A DNA stretch of 64,000 bases, from contig NZ_JHZC01000005.1 of assembly GCF_000621125.1 (NCBI RefSeq), positions 248,001-312,000 of the forward strand. Reading direction: 5' to 3'. Made by a program: the position numbers and the translations under genes. The stretch's first letter is position 1. Every line of letters begins with the position of its first letter. The stretch is from Maribacter antarcticus DSM 21422 (lineage in GTDB: Bacteria > Bacteroidota > Bacteroidia > Flavobacteriales > Flavobacteriaceae). Under the pieces are notes generated by a model. It was given only the letters and a program-made list of their open reading frames with translations, did not search any database and was not told where the DNA came from. This document shows positions 17,463 through 27,230 of the stretch, one piece after another.

Positions 17463-18845
17463 ATGAAAAACGTAAAAGGTTTAAGCCCAGAAGTAATAAA
17501 TTCCTTTAAGAATAAATTAGTCGGAAGCATTGTATTACCATCAGATACAACGTATAAAGAAACACGTAAAGTATACAATGCGATGATAGATAAACAACCA
17601 GGGGTATTTGCGATGTGCGAAAATACAGCTGACGTTATTGCTTCTGTAAACTTTGGAAGAGATAATGACCTATTGGTTGCCATAAGAGGCGGCGGACATA
17701 ACGGGGCAGGTTTGGGTTTATGTAATGATGGCTTAGTCATTGATTTATCAGGTATCAAGTTTGTGGAAGTTGACACCCAAAACAATACCGTAAAAGTTGG
17801 AGGCGGAAACATTTGGAATGAAGTTGATAAGGCAACACATGAATTTGGTTTAGCTATCCCTTCTGGAATGGTTTCAACCACAGGTGTAGGCGGATTAACC
17901 CTTGGTGGTGGTATTGGTTATTTAACACGAAAATATGGCCTCACCATAGATAATTTATTAGAAGCAGATATGGTCTTAGCCGATGGTACTTTGGTAACCG
18001 TAAATGCCACCAACAATATAGACTTGTTTTGGGCTATAAGAGGTGGAGGTGGTAATTTTGGTGTGGTGACGTCATTTACTTTTCAGGCACACCCTGTTAA
18101 AATGGTTATGGGTGGGCCAACCTTATGGCCTATTGAAAAGGTTGAAGAAATTATGGCGTGGTATAATACATTTATACAAGAGACATCGGAAAATTTAAAT
18201 GGATTTATAGCTACTATGGTTATTCCTGAATCCCCATTTCCAGCGCATTTGCATAATAAAAAATTCTGTGGTATTGTATGGTGTTATGTAGGAGACCCCG
18301 ATAATTTTGAAGTGCTATTTAAGCCAGTATTAGCTCTTAATCCTGTTTTTGCACATGTAGGCGAAATGCCTTATCCGGCCATACAAAGCATGTTTGACGG
18401 ACTCCTGCCACAGGGATTGCAATGGTATTGGAGAGCTGATTTTTTTAACGAATTAGGGCCAGAAGTCCGTGCAGGGCATTTAAAATTCGGTTCAAGTATT
18501 CCTACACCCTTATCGCAAATGCATTTATACCCACTTGGTGGTGCGGCGAGTAGAATTGGTGCAGAAGAAACCCCTTGGGCGTATAGAGATGCTAAGTATG
18601 CCGGAGTCTATATAGGAGTCGATCCAGACCCAAAGAACGCGACTAAAATCACCAATTGGTGTAAGTCATACTATGAAGCATTACATCCGTATGCAGCCGG
18701 TGGCGCATATTCAAATTTCATGATGGAAGAAGGTCAAGAGCGGGTTAAAGCCAGTTATAAACATAATTATAATAGATTGGTCAAGATTAAAAACACGTAT
18801 GATCCGAATAATTTGTTTAGAGTAAATCAGAATATCAAACCTTAG
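17463..18845 (+). CDS. BBE-type FAD-linked oxidoreductase
   Basis: The 460-residue protein belongs to the PCMH/berberine-bridge-enzyme family. The FAD domain shows AIRGGGHNGAG near residue 73, where the histidine is the usual covalent flavin attachment site. GVGGLTLGGGIGYLTRKYGL follows near 139, with no cysteine for a second covalent bond. The C-terminal BBE motif YNRLVKIKNTYDPNNLFRVNQNI is complete. Relatives oxidise sugars, alkaloids or polyketides. No signal peptide is present, so it acts in the cytoplasm. The pairing with a SnoaL-like lipoprotein under an AraC regulator suggests inducible turnover of a small organic compound (inference). Confidence 0.85.
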   Translation: MKNVKGLSPEVINSFKNKLVGSIVLPSDTTYKETRKVYNAMIDKQPGVFAMCENTADVIASVNFGRDNDLLVAIRGGGHNGAGLGLCNDGLVIDLSGIKFVEVDTQNNTVKVGGGNIWNEVDKATHEFGLAIPSGMVSTTGVGGLTLGGGIGYLTRKYGLTIDNLLEADMVLADGTLVTVNATNNIDLFWAIRGGGGNFGVVTSFTFQAHPVKMVMGGPTLWPIEKVEEIMAWYNTFIQETSENLNGFIATMVIPESPFPAHLHNKKFCGIVWCYVGDPDNFEVLFKPVLALNPVFAHVGEMPYPAIQSMFDGLLPQGLQWYWRADFFNELGPEVRAGHLKFGSSIPTPLSQMHLYPLGGAASRIGAEETPWAYRDAKYAGVYIGVDPDPKNATKITNWCKSYYEALHPYAAGGAYSNFMMEEGQERVKASYKHNYNRLVKIKNTYDPNNLFRVNQNIKP

Positions 18846-19103
18846 TAAGCTTATGTTTTGGTTGTAATAGCAGCATGTTAATTCAAATTCCTAGAAAATA
18901 TTCCAAAATATGGTGGCAGTAATACCAATTGAGGTAATACGCTCAAGGTTCTAAAGCTGCCAGAATTTTTGACGTTTCTCAAAAATCCACTTCGCATTTT
19001 TAGTATTTTAAGTCATCGTAACTACTTTGGTTGGGAACCTATCAAAATTACCTACAACTTATAGCTACTTTATATAAGGTCAGATTATGACTCATTTCTA
19101 AAT
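18846..19103. other. Intergenic segment before repeat copy 4
   Basis: No gene recognised. This is the left part of the 740 bp gap between the BBE enzyme and homoserine dehydrogenase; 19311-19585 is AT-rich and carries a TAGTTTTG minus-7 box at 19548-19555 that probably serves the dehydrogenase gene. Confidence 0.4.
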
Positions 19104-19310
19104 CATAATGTCTTGCATTATGGCACTTTTCTTGGGTACGTCACAAAACAAAAGGTGTGTAAGACCTCTTATTTTTGAGCAGGTTTGCGCACAGGCGTAA
19201 TTAGCGCTATATCTTCTTTGCTTTTTTCTATTTAAAAGCTCTCTTCTCAAAAGGTAATGGTACAGGTATTATGCGAGCTGACGGTAAAAGGTGAATGTAA
19301 TGGAAAAATG
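19104..19310 (+). repeat. Mosaic repeat copy 4
   Basis: Leader TGTCTTGCATTATGGCAC, a short hairpin (AGGT with ACCT near 19152-19166), TATTTTTGAGCAGGTTTGCGC, a pyrimidine-rich spacer and the tail GGTAATGGTACAGG, TATTATGCGAGCTGACGG. It sits 260 bp after the BBE gene. Confidence 0.72.
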
Positions 19311-19585
19311 AAACTCATTATATTTTTACTACTCTATCAAATTTTAATATCAGGTTAAATTAAAAAACACAGTAAAGTTAAATCTCAGAATTCTCCAACA
19401 AAAATTTATCTGCTTTTTAAGATAGTACACAAACGATTTAAATTTTGTTTTAAACATGCTTTGCATTAATAATCGCACATAATTCATTTAAAACATTTAA
19501 AAACAGAATAGTTTACGGTAATAAATATATAATACGAATACATACTTAGTTTTGTGCTCTAAATGTGAATTTAAAATAACTACAA

Positions 19586-20602
19586 ATGGTTAAAATAGTA
19601 TATGTAGGATTTGGTATTGTATCACAAGGATTAGCTAAAATTATTTTAAATGCTAATTCTTTATTACCAATACCTCAAAACACGGAGATACAAACGGTAG
19701 GAATCCTAGATACGATAAAAGGGAGTAAGATTGATGAGGATGGAATCGATATGCAGAAAGTGCTTACAAATGCTACTAAAGGAGATTATAGTTTGTTAAC
19801 AGAAAACATACTTGACATTAATAAAGCAATACAAGAAATTAATGCGGATATCATAATTGAGGCTAGTTTTACAGATATAAAATCTGGGGAGCCAGCGATA
19901 TCCCATATTGAATCTGCTTTAAATTCTAAAAAGCATGTTGTTACTACTAACAAGGGACCTTTTGCTGTGGCGTATAAACAAATTTACAGCTTGGCTAAAA
20001 TAATGAAAAAAGTTGTGGCAATTGAAGGTACTGTAATGAGTGGTACACCAGTCATAAATGTTTTAAATAGCAGTCTTTTAGGTTCAGGTATCACTGGTGT
20101 AAGTGGTATTATGAACGGTACCTCTAATTATATTTTATCTAAAATGGAATTAGGAATGTCTTATAATGATGCACTTTCACAGGCACAAAAACTAGGATAT
20201 GCAGAAGCTGACCCTACAAGTGATGTTGAAGGATTAGATACTTTGGCTAAGGTCATGATTTTGGCAAATGTTGTTTTTGATGTGCAATTAATTCAAGAAG
20301 ATATTGAGGTTAAGGGAATGTCCAAAATCACCCTTTCAGATGTAAAAGAAGCTTCATCAAACAATAGGAGATGGAAATTAATTGGAAGCGTTTGGAAGGA
20401 TAATAAAGGTATCGTTCATGGGGCAGTTTGTCCTAAACTAATTTCAATGAATGATTCATTATACGGTATTTCAGATGCTACTAATGCATTAAAAATCACC
20501 TCTAGTATTTTAGGAGATACTACGGTAATTGGGGCAGGAGCAGGGAAAATTGAAACCGGTTTTGCCTTATATAATGATATCATATCAATAGTTAACAGTT
20601 AA
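19586..20602 (+). CDS. Homoserine dehydrogenase (no ACT domain)
   Basis: The 338-residue protein has an N-terminal NAD(P) motif (IVYVGFGIVSQGLAK), TTNKGPFA near residue 115, GIMNGTSNYIL near 175 and GYAEADPTSDVEGLDTLAK near 208, which are core homoserine dehydrogenase signatures. It has neither the aspartokinase fusion nor the regulatory ACT domain of biosynthetic enzymes. It oxidises homoserine to aspartate semialdehyde or the reverse. The gene is followed 10 bp later by an aldehyde dehydrogenase and faces an Lrp-type regulator, a context more like amino-acid breakdown than threonine synthesis (inference). Confidence 0.85.
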   Translation: MVKIVYVGFGIVSQGLAKIILNANSLLPIPQNTEIQTVGILDTIKGSKIDEDGIDMQKVLTNATKGDYSLLTENILDINKAIQEINADIIIEASFTDIKSGEPAISHIESALNSKKHVVTTNKGPFAVAYKQIYSLAKIMKKVVAIEGTVMSGTPVINVLNSSLLGSGITGVSGIMNGTSNYILSKMELGMSYNDALSQAQKLGYAEADPTSDVEGLDTLAKVMILANVVFDVQLIQEDIEVKGMSKITLSDVKEASSNNRRWKLIGSVWKDNKGIVHGAVCPKLISMNDSLYGISDATNALKITSSILGDTTVIGAGAGKIETGFALYNDIISIVNS

Positions 20603-20612
20603 AACACAAAAC

Positions 20613-22016
20613 ATGGTGATAGATAAAAAAAATATAATTACGGTACCTGTTTATAATAGTTATACTGGAGAAGAAATCGGAACAGTACCGCAGTCAACGG
20701 AGCAAGATGTTATGAATGCACTTGACCTAGCAAAAAAAGGAGAGGCAATTGGTAAAAAAATGGCCGCTTCAGAAAGAATTTCAATTCTTAAAAAAGCCGT
20801 AACCATAATGGAGCGAGAATTTGATGCTTTATCGAATCTCATTGCAACGGAAGGTATTAAGACAATTATTCAGGCAAGAAAAGAAGTCACTAGAGCGGTG
20901 AATACGATGCAACTTTCTGCAGAAGAAGCAGGAAGGATAATTGGAGCAACAATTCCGTTTAACGCTGTTCCAGGTTCGGAAGATAGAGTTGGGTATGCAA
21001 ACAAAGTTCCTATTGGTATTGTTGTTGCCATAACCCCATTTAATGATCCTTTAAATTTGGTTTGTCATAAGTTAGGACCTGCAATTGCAGCAGGCAATCC
21101 AGTTATATTAAAACCTAGTGATTATACCCCTTTAGTGGCCATTAAGTTTGGAGAAATTCTTTTTGAATCTGGTTTACCAAAAGAAATGCTCAGCATAATT
21201 ACAGGCGCGCCAGAATACTTTGGTGACGGACTCATTAGTGATGATAGAATAAGATTGATAAGTTTTACTGGAGGCGTAGAAGCAGCAAAAATTATACAGA
21301 AAAAAGCAGGTCTAAAAAAAATAGTGATGGAGCTTGGTTCAAACGCACCTGTTATAGTGCTATCTGACGCTGATGTGGAAGATGCTGTTAAATCTTGTGT
21401 TTCAGGAGCATTCTTTGCAAGTGGCCAAAATTGTGTTGGTGTAAAACGAATTTTTGTAGAAGAGACTATTTACGATTCATTTTTAACTGATTTTTCTCAA
21501 TTAACGTCTACTTTAAAAATTGGTTCACCATTATCAGAAGATATTGATATCGGCCCTATTATAAGTAAAGAATCAATGAATCAGATCGATCTGTTTGTTG
21601 CCGAAAGCACAGCGCATGGAGCAAAAATAATAAGAGGAGGAAAAACAATTGGAAATTGTTATGTACCAACCATTTTGGAGGCTGACTGCAAGAATGATAT
21701 CGCCAATTGCAAAGAAGTTTTTGGACCTGTCGTAACTATTTCAAAAGTAAAAAACTTAGATCAAGCTATCGTATGTTGTAATAAATCACCTTTTGGTTTA
21801 CATACCGCAATTTTCACAAATGATATTAATAATGCACACAAGGCAATTAACGAACTTGATTGTGCTGGTATAATGATTAATGATTCCACAGATTATAGAA
21901 TAGATGCTATGCCTTTTGGTGGCGTTAAAAGCAGCGGAATAGGCAGAGAAGGCGTAAAGTACGCTATTGAAGCAATGTCTGAAACCAAAATTGCTTGTTT
22001 TAAATTAAAAAGGTAG
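20613..22016 (+). CDS. NAD(P)-dependent aldehyde dehydrogenase
   Basis: The 467-residue protein is a standard-length ALDH. Visible features are ITPFNDPLNLVCHKLGPAIAAGNPVILKPS near residue 135, FTGGVEAAKII near 218, the general-base Glu in VMELGSNAPVIV near 240 and the nucleophile Cys in FFASGQNCVGVKR near 273. The C-terminal AMPFGGVKSSGIGREG is present. It resembles lactaldehyde or non-phosphorylating semialdehyde dehydrogenases. Downstream of homoserine dehydrogenase, it could oxidise aspartate semialdehyde to aspartate, completing a homoserine-to-aspartate route (inference). Confidence 0.88.
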   Translation: MVIDKKNIITVPVYNSYTGEEIGTVPQSTEQDVMNALDLAKKGEAIGKKMAASERISILKKAVTIMEREFDALSNLIATEGIKTIIQARKEVTRAVNTMQLSAEEAGRIIGATIPFNAVPGSEDRVGYANKVPIGIVVAITPFNDPLNLVCHKLGPAIAAGNPVILKPSDYTPLVAIKFGEILFESGLPKEMLSIITGAPEYFGDGLISDDRIRLISFTGGVEAAKIIQKKAGLKKIVMELGSNAPVIVLSDADVEDAVKSCVSGAFFASGQNCVGVKRIFVEETIYDSFLTDFSQLTSTLKIGSPLSEDIDIGPIISKESMNQIDLFVAESTAHGAKIIRGGKTIGNCYVPTILEADCKNDIANCKEVFGPVVTISKVKNLDQAIVCCNKSPFGLHTAIFTNDINNAHKAINELDCAGIMINDSTDYRIDAMPFGGVKSSGIGREGVKYAIEAMSETKIACFKLKR

Positions 22017-22089
22017 GCACCATTTATGTTCTTTCAATTGTCATTACAGCGCAGAAGATTTAGTCATTTTTTTAATTGGTTTTTCTCCT

Positions 22090-22587
22090 TTATTCATGCT
22101 CTAAATAAATAGGAAACAATTGGTTTTGCGAAAAATCATAAATCAAAGAAGTTTCTAAGCTTTTTACATAATCTTTTGTAACATGATCCATTACAAAATC
22201 CCTTAAATGATTTTTATCTCTTACTGCAATGTAAAGTAGAAAATCTATTTGACCCGCTAAGTGGTAAATATTAACAACCTCAGATAACAAAGACATTGAA
22301 TTTTTAAAATCTTCGACTTGATCTTTTGTGTTTTTAGTTAATTTTATGGCAACCATTGCTTCTATATTCGTACCAAGTTTTGAAGAATCTACAAAAGCAT
22401 GAAACCCGAAGAATATTTTTTTTCGATGTAATTTCCGCATCCTTTCAGAGCAGGTAGATTCTGCAATACCAACTTCTGCAGCAATTTGCTTGTTAGATAG
22501 TCGAGCATTCTTCTGTAAGAGTCTAATTATTTGTTCGTCAGTTTTATCTAATTCGTTATTAGCATTATTTTTTCGAATAATATCCAT
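22090..22587 (-). CDS. Lrp/AsnC-family transcriptional regulator
   Basis: The 165-residue protein has the Lrp layout: helix-turn-helix (LDKTDEQIIRLLQKNARLSNKQIAAEVGIAES at about 13-45, TCSERMRKLHRKK) and a RAM effector domain (about 65-150). Members sense amino acids. It converges on the homoserine/aldehyde dehydrogenase pair with 73 bp between stop codons, and probably controls that pair (inference). Confidence 0.88.
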   Translation of the reverse strand: MDIIRKNNANNELDKTDEQIIRLLQKNARLSNKQIAAEVGIAESTCSERMRKLHRKKIFFGFHAFVDSSKLGTNIEAMVAIKLTKNTKDQVEDFKNSMSLLSEVVNIYHLAGQIDFLLYIAVRDKNHLRDFVMDHVTKDYVKSLETSLIYDFSQNQLFPIYLEHE

Positions 22588-22819
22588 GTTTATTATAATT
22601 TTGTTGTTTATATCAACGTTAAAGAATAATAATACAAAATTATCTTTAATTAAAGTAAATATGGTTGATAAACCTAAAAGTATCCTTTTATGATAGTATG
22701 TAAAACAGGACTAATGCGTTTCTAACCAGAAGATGCGTTGACAAAAACAGGCTAAGATAATGGAAGTGAAACCATATCTCATATTATATCAAATAGCCTG
22801 CAAAGGGCTATCCGGACTT

Positions 22820-23058
22820 GCACTAGTATAAATGTGCCATACTGTCTTGCGTTTAGCGGCATAAAACAATGGGCCTGGTAGCCCTCTTGTTTTTGGAGTG
22901 GCTAGTATCGCTGGCGTAATTGGGACTATGTCTCCTTTCTATTTTTCTTCTCAAAAACTTCTTTAAAAAAATATAATGGAATATCCTTTGCCCGAAGCTA
23001 GCGTGTCCTGAGCATAGTCGAAGGGATAGGAGCGAAGTGGGAATATGTATGGAATGGG
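22820..23058 (+). repeat. Mosaic repeat copy 5
   Basis: CACTAGTATAAATGTGCC and ACTGTCTTGCGTTTAGCGGC form the leader, followed by a hairpin (22866-22892), GAGTGGCTAGTATCGCTGGCG, a pyrimidine-rich spacer and a tail ending TGTATGGAATGG. The tail carries an insert CCTGAGCATAGTCGAAGGG at 23008-23026. The element ends at the stop codon of the ABC permease fusion. A weak ATGCGTTTCTAACCAGA fragment at 22713 resembles 53010. Confidence 0.75.
22866..22895. terminator. Hairpin terminator in repeat copy 5
   Basis: GGGC (22871-22874) pairs with GCCC (22881-22884), extended by ACAA/TTGT outside a small bulge, with TTTTT after it. A-rich flank on the other side allows use in both directions. Confidence 0.6.
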
Positions 23059-23059
23059 A

Positions 23060-26000
23060 TTATTCTTGCTTATTTATTTCTTCAAAAAAATAGTTGATTT
23101 CATTTCTAGTAGGTTTTGAAATACTTTTTAATACGGTCATATAATAATTTTTAAAAATAAAAGGTTGATGTTTAGAACTATCAAGCCATTCTTTTGTGAT
23201 TCTAGTAAATTTAATGTTTCCCAATTTTTCTTTTAGCATATGTAAGCCTATAACTCCCTTTGCTGTTTCGAGATATTCTATGCCGTCTGCATATAATAGT
23301 GCTGGTTCTTGGTTAGGTTCATTATTTTTTTCTTTGGCATAAAAATCAGCTTTCTTTTTTAGAATCAGAGTATGAGCTTGCTTACCAAGTTTGCGTTCTA
23401 CTACTTGAAGGGCTAAAGTCTCTGGAATAGCATTTACTAACATCTCTGCACCTTGTACATTAGCAACAATTCCTTGCTCTTGCATCCAGTGTTTAATAAT
23501 TTGAGAAACCGTACTATGGTATACGTATGCTTTATCTTTAAGCGCAGCGGTATCTGCATACCAACCTTCTTTTTCTGATATGGAGATACTATTTGGGTAG
23601 GCATAAAAACGGTCACTATAATAATTGATTTCTGACAAGCGAACTTCTTTATACGGATACATTCCTAAGTTATTATTAACATATTGAATACCATCTGTTA
23701 TAGCTTTCAGATATAAATCTATATTAAATTGATGTTTAGGGCTTGATAAAATAGTGACATCTATCCCATCCACAACGCTACTGCGAACTAAGTATCGGGC
23801 AGAAGCAATATGCCAATTAAATGAACTTGATGGAGTTATAGTATACCTTCGAGTTATGCGTCCATTTTCTTCCTTTTCTGAAATCAATGAACCAGGAGCT
23901 AGCGGGATTTGCCCCGCTACGGTACTGATGGTAATGGTTCCTGATACGGCTAACGCGTTCGAGTCAAAGTAATTTTGCGTACATGCAAGGTCGTCATTAA
24001 TAACAGGCATTCTCGAATTGATTTTAGGGAGGCCTTGTTCTTCACGCTTTCGATTTTGAACTAGTTCTTTATCATCATCATACCCTATGCTCGGAATAAA
24101 ATCAAAAATACTTCCAAAAGAACTGTTGTACGTTAAATCTGTTTGTGGCTCTCCACCTCCCTGTGATAAACCGATGTATTGTTTTTCGGCTTTGATCGAA
24201 ATTTTAAGTGTATCCCCGGCGTGTAATCCTTTAGGAATTTTATAGGCTAAGACATCGTGATGTGTATCTTCAAGTACTTCGGAAATAATACCTCCATTAA
24301 ACTTGATATTATGAATTGTAACTGCCTGCTTTCGGTTTAAATAGACGGTATCGATAGTTGCCGAAGTTGTATTAATACTTAAAATTTCTGAAGAAAAAAT
24401 AGCTTTCCTTTGTAATGGAAACAAATCGAAAGTAGCATCCAAATTGATAATCTTAGGCTGCTGTATTTTTTTTAAGTAGCTATATTTCTTTTCATAGTCT
24501 GCGTTGTTCTTTTCCTTTATGGTGCTCAGCGTAAAATTCTCTTTCCCTATTGTTTGATTAGCAATAAATGATTGCAGGAGAAAGAAACCTGCAAGCGCAA
24601 GTACCGTTATAATTTTACCTAACCACGAGAGTTGATTATTATGTATTGATAATTTGTTATACCATTTTTTAGACACACCACGATTCCAAAATAATATGCC
24701 TAGAAGTATAAATACGGTAGCTAATAATGTCCACATTAAAAAATACCACTGTGCCGCTGTTTTCCAGATACCATATCCACTTACTTCAGAATAATCTTCT
24801 AGACCTGGTACTGCTGCAAAGGCAAAACGTGTCTGCTCTGCAAGCCCTAACTCAAACGCCATAATCATTGCAAAAAAGAGCCCTATACTTAGCACGTGTG
24901 TTAAAAAACGGTTTCCTGTTATTCCTGAAATAAAAAAAACTAAAGCAATCCAAAGCACATAGGTTAACCAGCCCCAATTATAGCCTAACGTATCATATAT
25001 ATATAAGTCTAGTTCTATTAATCCGGCTCCTCCTTTTACAATTTGTATTACTATGCCTATGACCATAAAACTCAAGGCTAGCACAAATGCTACAGCACTC
25101 ATTGCACAAAATCGAGAGAGTTGCGTTACCCACACGGGAACTGGGAGTGTATCTGTAATACTATGGATTTTCACCGTTTTATCTTTAAAGAAAAGTTCTC
25201 CTGACCAAGCCATAATTAATATGATAATAAACACGCCAAATGAAAGTCTAAAATAGGTCATTGTAGAGGTGAGGGGAGCGGTCGCACCTATATAATAGCT
25301 CGCATTCCAAATGAGATTTTGTAGGATTGCCATCATTAAAATAACGCCTATAATAACTTTAAACGATGCTGGACGAACTACATTTTTAAACTCAAGAACA
25401 GCAAGAGACCAAAGCTTCTTTACGTAATCAAAACTAGTAAAGGACAAAGCTTGTTGCGTTAATTTATGGTGTACGAACCCTATTTTATTTTGAGGTTTCG
25501 AGTCTATTTTTTTAATCGATTTTTTTGGAGAACCAAAATCCTTGAACGTAAATTTAAGAACACTCAAAATAAGTAATACAGCCGCTATTGAAAACCAAAT
25601 TAAACGATTTGCTCTAAAATTACCATCCAACGGAATATATGCTGTATTTCTTTCTAAACTTGTAAATGACAAATTCATTTCTTCAGTCGCAACAAATCCA
25701 AAAGGATCTCCTAAAGCAAGAAAATTTGTAATTCCACTTGCTTCTGAAGTGGTTTGCATTAATAAAAATGCAATGACTGTCGCTAGAATAGAAAGATATG
25801 CTACTGCCATTTTTTTTGAAAAAACTAGCGAAAAAAAGAACAAAGACGTTAGTAAAAATAGATTTGGTACTGTAAGAAAAATGAAACCGTGTATTAATTG
25901 ACCCAAAGGCAAAGGTCCAAATTGATGCGCTTCTCCTATACCAGAATAAGGAACTAATACCATACCTACGATATAACCTGTTGCAAGTAGCACATTAAAT

Positions 26001-26326
26001 AAAAAAGCAGATAAAAATCTTGCTAAATAAAAGTGTTTTTCATGTATAGGAAGTGTGTATAACCAATGTCCCGTTTTGTGCTGTATGTCTTTGTATAAAG
26101 CTGTACCTGTGACAATGGCAACAATAATGATCATCAGCATACCACCACTTGCTAAATTCTTATAGAACACAGATGGTGAATTGATAAAAAGATCTTCATT
26201 GATATAGTAATCAAAATTACCTTTGGTATACCAAATGCCTTGAAAGACCAACATTAGATAATAAAGCAACGTTGACCAATGGAAGAAACGCTGACGTATC
26301 TCGTAAAAAAGAATTTTTCCTATCAT
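23060..26326 (-). CDS. ABC-2 permease fused to an inactive M1 peptidase-like domain
   Basis: The 1088-residue protein has two six-helix ABC-2 permease halves (about 15-260 and 320-590), then a soluble domain with the M1 aminopeptidase architecture (about 600-1088). Such fusions are known in Bacteroidota. Here the HExxHxW zinc motif appears replaced: the aligned stretch reads SQIIKHW at 941-947, so both zinc histidines and the catalytic Glu are gone, although the third ligand position (Glu in PETLAL near 968) remains. The domain is probably a binding or structural module. It is the last gene of a TonB-receptor / DoxX / ATPase / permease operon, 11 bp after the ATPase. Confidence 0.85.
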   Translation of the reverse strand: MIGKILFYEIRQRFFHWSTLLYYLMLVFQGIWYTKGNFDYYINEDLFINSPSVFYKNLASGGMLMIIIVAIVTGTALYKDIQHKTGHWLYTLPIHEKHFYLARFLSAFLFNVLLATGYIVGMVLVPYSGIGEAHQFGPLPLGQLIHGFIFLTVPNLFLLTSLFFFSLVFSKKMAVAYLSILATVIAFLLMQTTSEASGITNFLALGDPFGFVATEEMNLSFTSLERNTAYIPLDGNFRANRLIWFSIAAVLLILSVLKFTFKDFGSPKKSIKKIDSKPQNKIGFVHHKLTQQALSFTSFDYVKKLWSLAVLEFKNVVRPASFKVIIGVILMMAILQNLIWNASYYIGATAPLTSTMTYFRLSFGVFIIILIMAWSGELFFKDKTVKIHSITDTLPVPVWVTQLSRFCAMSAVAFVLALSFMVIGIVIQIVKGGAGLIELDLYIYDTLGYNWGWLTYVLWIALVFFISGITGNRFLTHVLSIGLFFAMIMAFELGLAEQTRFAFAAVPGLEDYSEVSGYGIWKTAAQWYFLMWTLLATVFILLGILFWNRGVSKKWYNKLSIHNNQLSWLGKIITVLALAGFFLLQSFIANQTIGKENFTLSTIKEKNNADYEKKYSYLKKIQQPKIINLDATFDLFPLQRKAIFSSEILSINTTSATIDTVYLNRKQAVTIHNIKFNGGIISEVLEDTHHDVLAYKIPKGLHAGDTLKISIKAEKQYIGLSQGGGEPQTDLTYNSSFGSIFDFIPSIGYDDDKELVQNRKREEQGLPKINSRMPVINDDLACTQNYFDSNALAVSGTITISTVAGQIPLAPGSLISEKEENGRITRRYTITPSSSFNWHIASARYLVRSSVVDGIDVTILSSPKHQFNIDLYLKAITDGIQYVNNNLGMYPYKEVRLSEINYYSDRFYAYPNSISISEKEGWYADTAALKDKAYVYHSTVSQIIKHWMQEQGIVANVQGAEMLVNAIPETLALQVVERKLGKQAHTLILKKKADFYAKEKNNEPNQEPALLYADGIEYLETAKGVIGLHMLKEKLGNIKFTRITKEWLDSSKHQPFIFKNYYMTVLKSISKPTRNEINYFFEEINKQE

Positions 26327-26337
26327 ATCGTTATTTT

Positions 26338-27210
26338 TTATTCCTGGGTATACAATAGATTAAAGTATGCATCTTCTAGACTCGGCTGTTTTTGATAGAA
26401 AGCACTATCAGGGAGATTATTCGCCACTACGGTTACCATCATTTTACCCAAATGAAAGCGATTTGATATGACTTTATATTTTGTTTTATAAGATTCAAAC
26501 TCTGAAATATTAATTTTTTTTTCCCAAACCTTTCCAGAGAGAGAGATCTCAATTTCGCTTGGTTTACCTGTTAGCAATACTTCCCCTTTTCCTATAATTG
26601 CCATATCATTACAAAGGGTACTCACATCTTCAACAATGTGCGTAGATAGTATTACTACTGCATTTTCTCCTAATTCTGCAAGAAGATTATAAAAACGATT
26701 GCGCTCCATTGGGTCTAGTCCTGCTGTGGGCTCATCTACAATGATAAGTTCTGGATTTGCTAATAGTGCTTGAGCAATGCCAAAACGCTGCTTCATACCC
26801 CCAGAATAACTATCTAGATTTTTTTTACGTACCTCATATAAATTTACTCTTTGTAATAAAGCGTCTACTTGATTTTTACGTTCACTTTGTTTTATAATAC
26901 CTCGCATATCTGCGATGTGTAATAGAAGTTCTTGGGCCGATACGTTGGGATAGACGCCAAATTCTTGAGGTAAGTAGCCCAGTACTTTTCGCAATGCTGA
27001 CGGGTTTTTCAAAATATCAATATCATTAAAAAAAATACTACCACTATCTGCATCTTGTAGTGTAGCGATGGTGCGCATTAAGGTAGATTTACCTGCCCCA
27101 TTTTGTCCTAGTAGACCAAACATACCTTTGTGAATGGTGAGATTGATATTCTTTGCAGCGGCTACGCCATTACTATATGTTTTTGAAAAATTTTTTATTT
27201 CAAGTTTCAT
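26338..27210 (-). CDS. ABC transporter ATP-binding protein
   Basis: The 290-residue ATPase shows Walker A (GLLGQNGAGKST near 33), Q-loop (LPQEFGVYPNV), signature SYSGGMKQRFG near 134, Walker B (LIIVDEPTAGLDP near 155) and the H-loop (STHIVED). It is the partner of the permease fusion gene that follows 11 bp later. The last ~70 residues are a linker typical of ABC-2 exporters. Lying after a TonB receptor, it may handle the same ligand in the inner membrane. Confidence 0.93.
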   Translation of the reverse strand: MKLEIKNFSKTYSNGVAAAKNINLTIHKGMFGLLGQNGAGKSTLMRTIATLQDADSGSIFFNDIDILKNPSALRKVLGYLPQEFGVYPNVSAQELLLHIADMRGIIKQSERKNQVDALLQRVNLYEVRKKNLDSYSGGMKQRFGIAQALLANPELIIVDEPTAGLDPMERNRFYNLLAELGENAVVILSTHIVEDVSTLCNDMAIIGKGEVLLTGKPSEIEISLSGKVWEKKINISEFESYKTKYKVISNRFHLGKMMVTVVANNLPDSAFYQKQPSLEDAYFNLLYTQE

Positions 27211-27230
27211 AATAAGTGAATTATATGGTG

